A stretch of DNA of 64,000 nt from Pseudomonas sp. P7548 (GTDB lineage Bacteria; Pseudomonadota; Gammaproteobacteria; Pseudomonadales; Pseudomonadaceae), in assembly GCF_013386585.1 (NCBI RefSeq), contig NZ_JACARO010000015.1, positions 186,001-250,000 on the forward strand, in the 5' to 3' direction. A model generated the notes under the pieces. It was not told the origin of the DNA. It saw nothing but the letters and a program-made list of their open reading frames with translations, and ran no database searches. The position numbers were made by a program, and so were the translations under genes. Shown piece by piece: positions 63,325-64,000 of this stretch. Within the stretch, counting starts at the first letter, position 1. Each line of letters begins with the position of its first letter.

Positions 63325-64000
63325 TCAGACAAATTGCGCCGCTGCATAGCCCGAAGCCCAGGCCCACTGGAAGTTGAAACCGCCCAGGTGACCGGTCACA
63401 TCCAGCACTTCGCCGATAAAATACAGGCCCGGGCTTTTCAGCGATTCCATGGTCTTGGACGACACTTCCCGCGTGTCCACGCCACCTAGCGTGACTTCCG
63501 CCGTGCGATAACCCTCGGTGCCCGCAGGCACTAACTGCCAGCTGCCGAGCTTTTGCGCGATGTCCGCGATTTCGGCGTGGGTGTATTGCTTCATCGGCTT
63601 GGAGGCGAACCAGGTTTCGGCCAGCAGGTTGGCCATCTTCTTGGTGAAGATCTCGCCCAGCAGGGTTTTCAGCTCACTGTTTGGGCGCTCGACCTGTTGC
63701 TGTTGCAGCCAGGTGTGGGCGTCGTGGTCGGGCAGCAGGTTGATCTCGACCGTATCGCCGCTTTCCCAATACGAGGAAATCTGCAAAATTGCCGGCCCGC
63801 TCAGGCCGCGGTGGGTAAACAGGAGGTTCTCGCGAAAGCTCTGGCCGTTGCAGCTCACCAGGCAATCCACCGAAGTGCCAGACAGCTCGCCACACAACTC
63901 CTTGAGCTGGTCGGTGATGGTGAACGGTACCAACCCGGCGCGGGTCGGCAGCAGTTCATGGCCAAACTGTTTGGCCACCTGATAACCAAATCCGGTGGCG
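63325..64000 (-). CDS. HI0933/BaiN-family FAD-dependent oxidoreductase, C-terminal part cut by the window edge
   Basis: The frame stays open to the window end, reading ATGFGYQVAKQFGHELLPTR at the edge, so the start lies outside. About 224 residues are visible. They match the C-terminal part of the HI0933/YhiN family: RGLSGPAILQISSYWESGDT, MANLLAETWFASKPMKQYTH, AEVTLGGVDTREVSSKTMES and the final FAD contact GLYFIGEVLDVTGHLGGFNF with WAWASGYAAAQFV. These flavoproteins reduce or oxidise small organic substrates or disulphides; the role here is unknown. Confidence 0.9.
   Translation of the reverse strand, partial: ATGFGYQVAKQFGHELLPTRAGLVPFTITDQLKELCGELSGTSVDCLVSCNGQSFRENLLFTHRGLSGPAILQISSYWESGDTVEINLLPDHDAHTWLQQQQVERPNSELKTLLGEIFTKKMANLLAETWFASKPMKQYTHAEIADIAQKLGSWQLVPAGTEGYRTAEVTLGGVDTREVSSKTMESLKSPGLYFIGEVLDVTGHLGGFNFQWAWASGYAAAQFV

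Overview
The window reads as chromosomal DNA of a Pseudomonas of the P. fluorescens group. The reasons are the gene order gshB / pilGHIJ-chpA-chpC, a complete Pseudomonas-type malonate decarboxylase cluster (mdcABCDEGH-madLM plus mdcR), the metF-ahcY / metK-tktA-epd-pgk-fba neighbourhood, GC-rich codon use, and about sixteen paired REP elements built on a few core sequences (GAGCAAGCCCGCTCCCACA, GCAGGCAAGCCAGCTCCCAC and relatives). No tRNA, rRNA, CRISPR array, prophage or insertion sequence was seen.

Layout. 1-1096: start of tonB and all of gshB (minus strand). 1336-11193: twitching-motility chemosensory operon pilG-pilH-pilI-pilJ-chpA-chpC, without pilK and chpB. 11341-13261: a lower-GC accessory pocket with a solitary HigA-type regulator, a short polymorphic-toxin gene overlapping a likely membrane-anchored immunity gene, and a DUF3077 gene behind a leader that can fold into a terminator-like hairpin and a three-way junction. 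13560-21723: malonate decarboxylase operon, transporter and convergent regulator. 21761-27396: split chromate transporter, hemolysin III-like protein, and a LysR / D-amino-acid dehydrogenase / RidA / binding-protein cassette. 27539-34350: rsmE, bioA, cytochrome b561-YceI pair, rhlE and an orphan binding protein. 34414-38001: a glycosyltransferase-like gene, metF, and ahcY behind an S-adenosylhomocysteine riboswitch. 38329-46169: acyl-CoA thioesterase, FNT channel, NhaP-type antiporter, MAPEG protein, mltA, a cytochrome c lipoprotein, and ligB flanked by two small secreted proteins with matching cysteine spacing. 46389-55150: metK with an ArsR-methyltransferase fusion, tktA, epd, pgk, two small lipoproteins and fba. 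55312-64000: alginate lyase, a REC-PAS-GGDEF-EAL protein, a YgjP-type metallopeptidase, ElaA, a binding protein, a YccS-type membrane protein and the C-terminal part of an HI0933-family flavoprotein.

How it works together. The S-adenosylmethionine cycle is well represented: metK makes SAM, ahcY removes SAH under a riboswitch, metF supplies methyl groups, and a SAM-methyltransferase/ArsR fusion with a perfect dyad operator sits directly upstream of metK. The epd-pgk-fba-tktA block covers lower glycolysis, the pentose shuffle and pyridoxal precursor supply. Malonate use is self-contained: uptake (MadLM), enzyme (MdcACDE), cofactor synthesis and loading (MdcB, MdcG, MdcH) and control (MdcR, with a T-N11-A dyad ahead of mdcA).

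The parts most worth following up are the structured leader of the DUF3077 gene, the toxin/immunity pair, the loss of adaptation enzymes from the Pil-Chp system, the metK operator/regulator, and the two C-x36-C secreted proteins around ligB.
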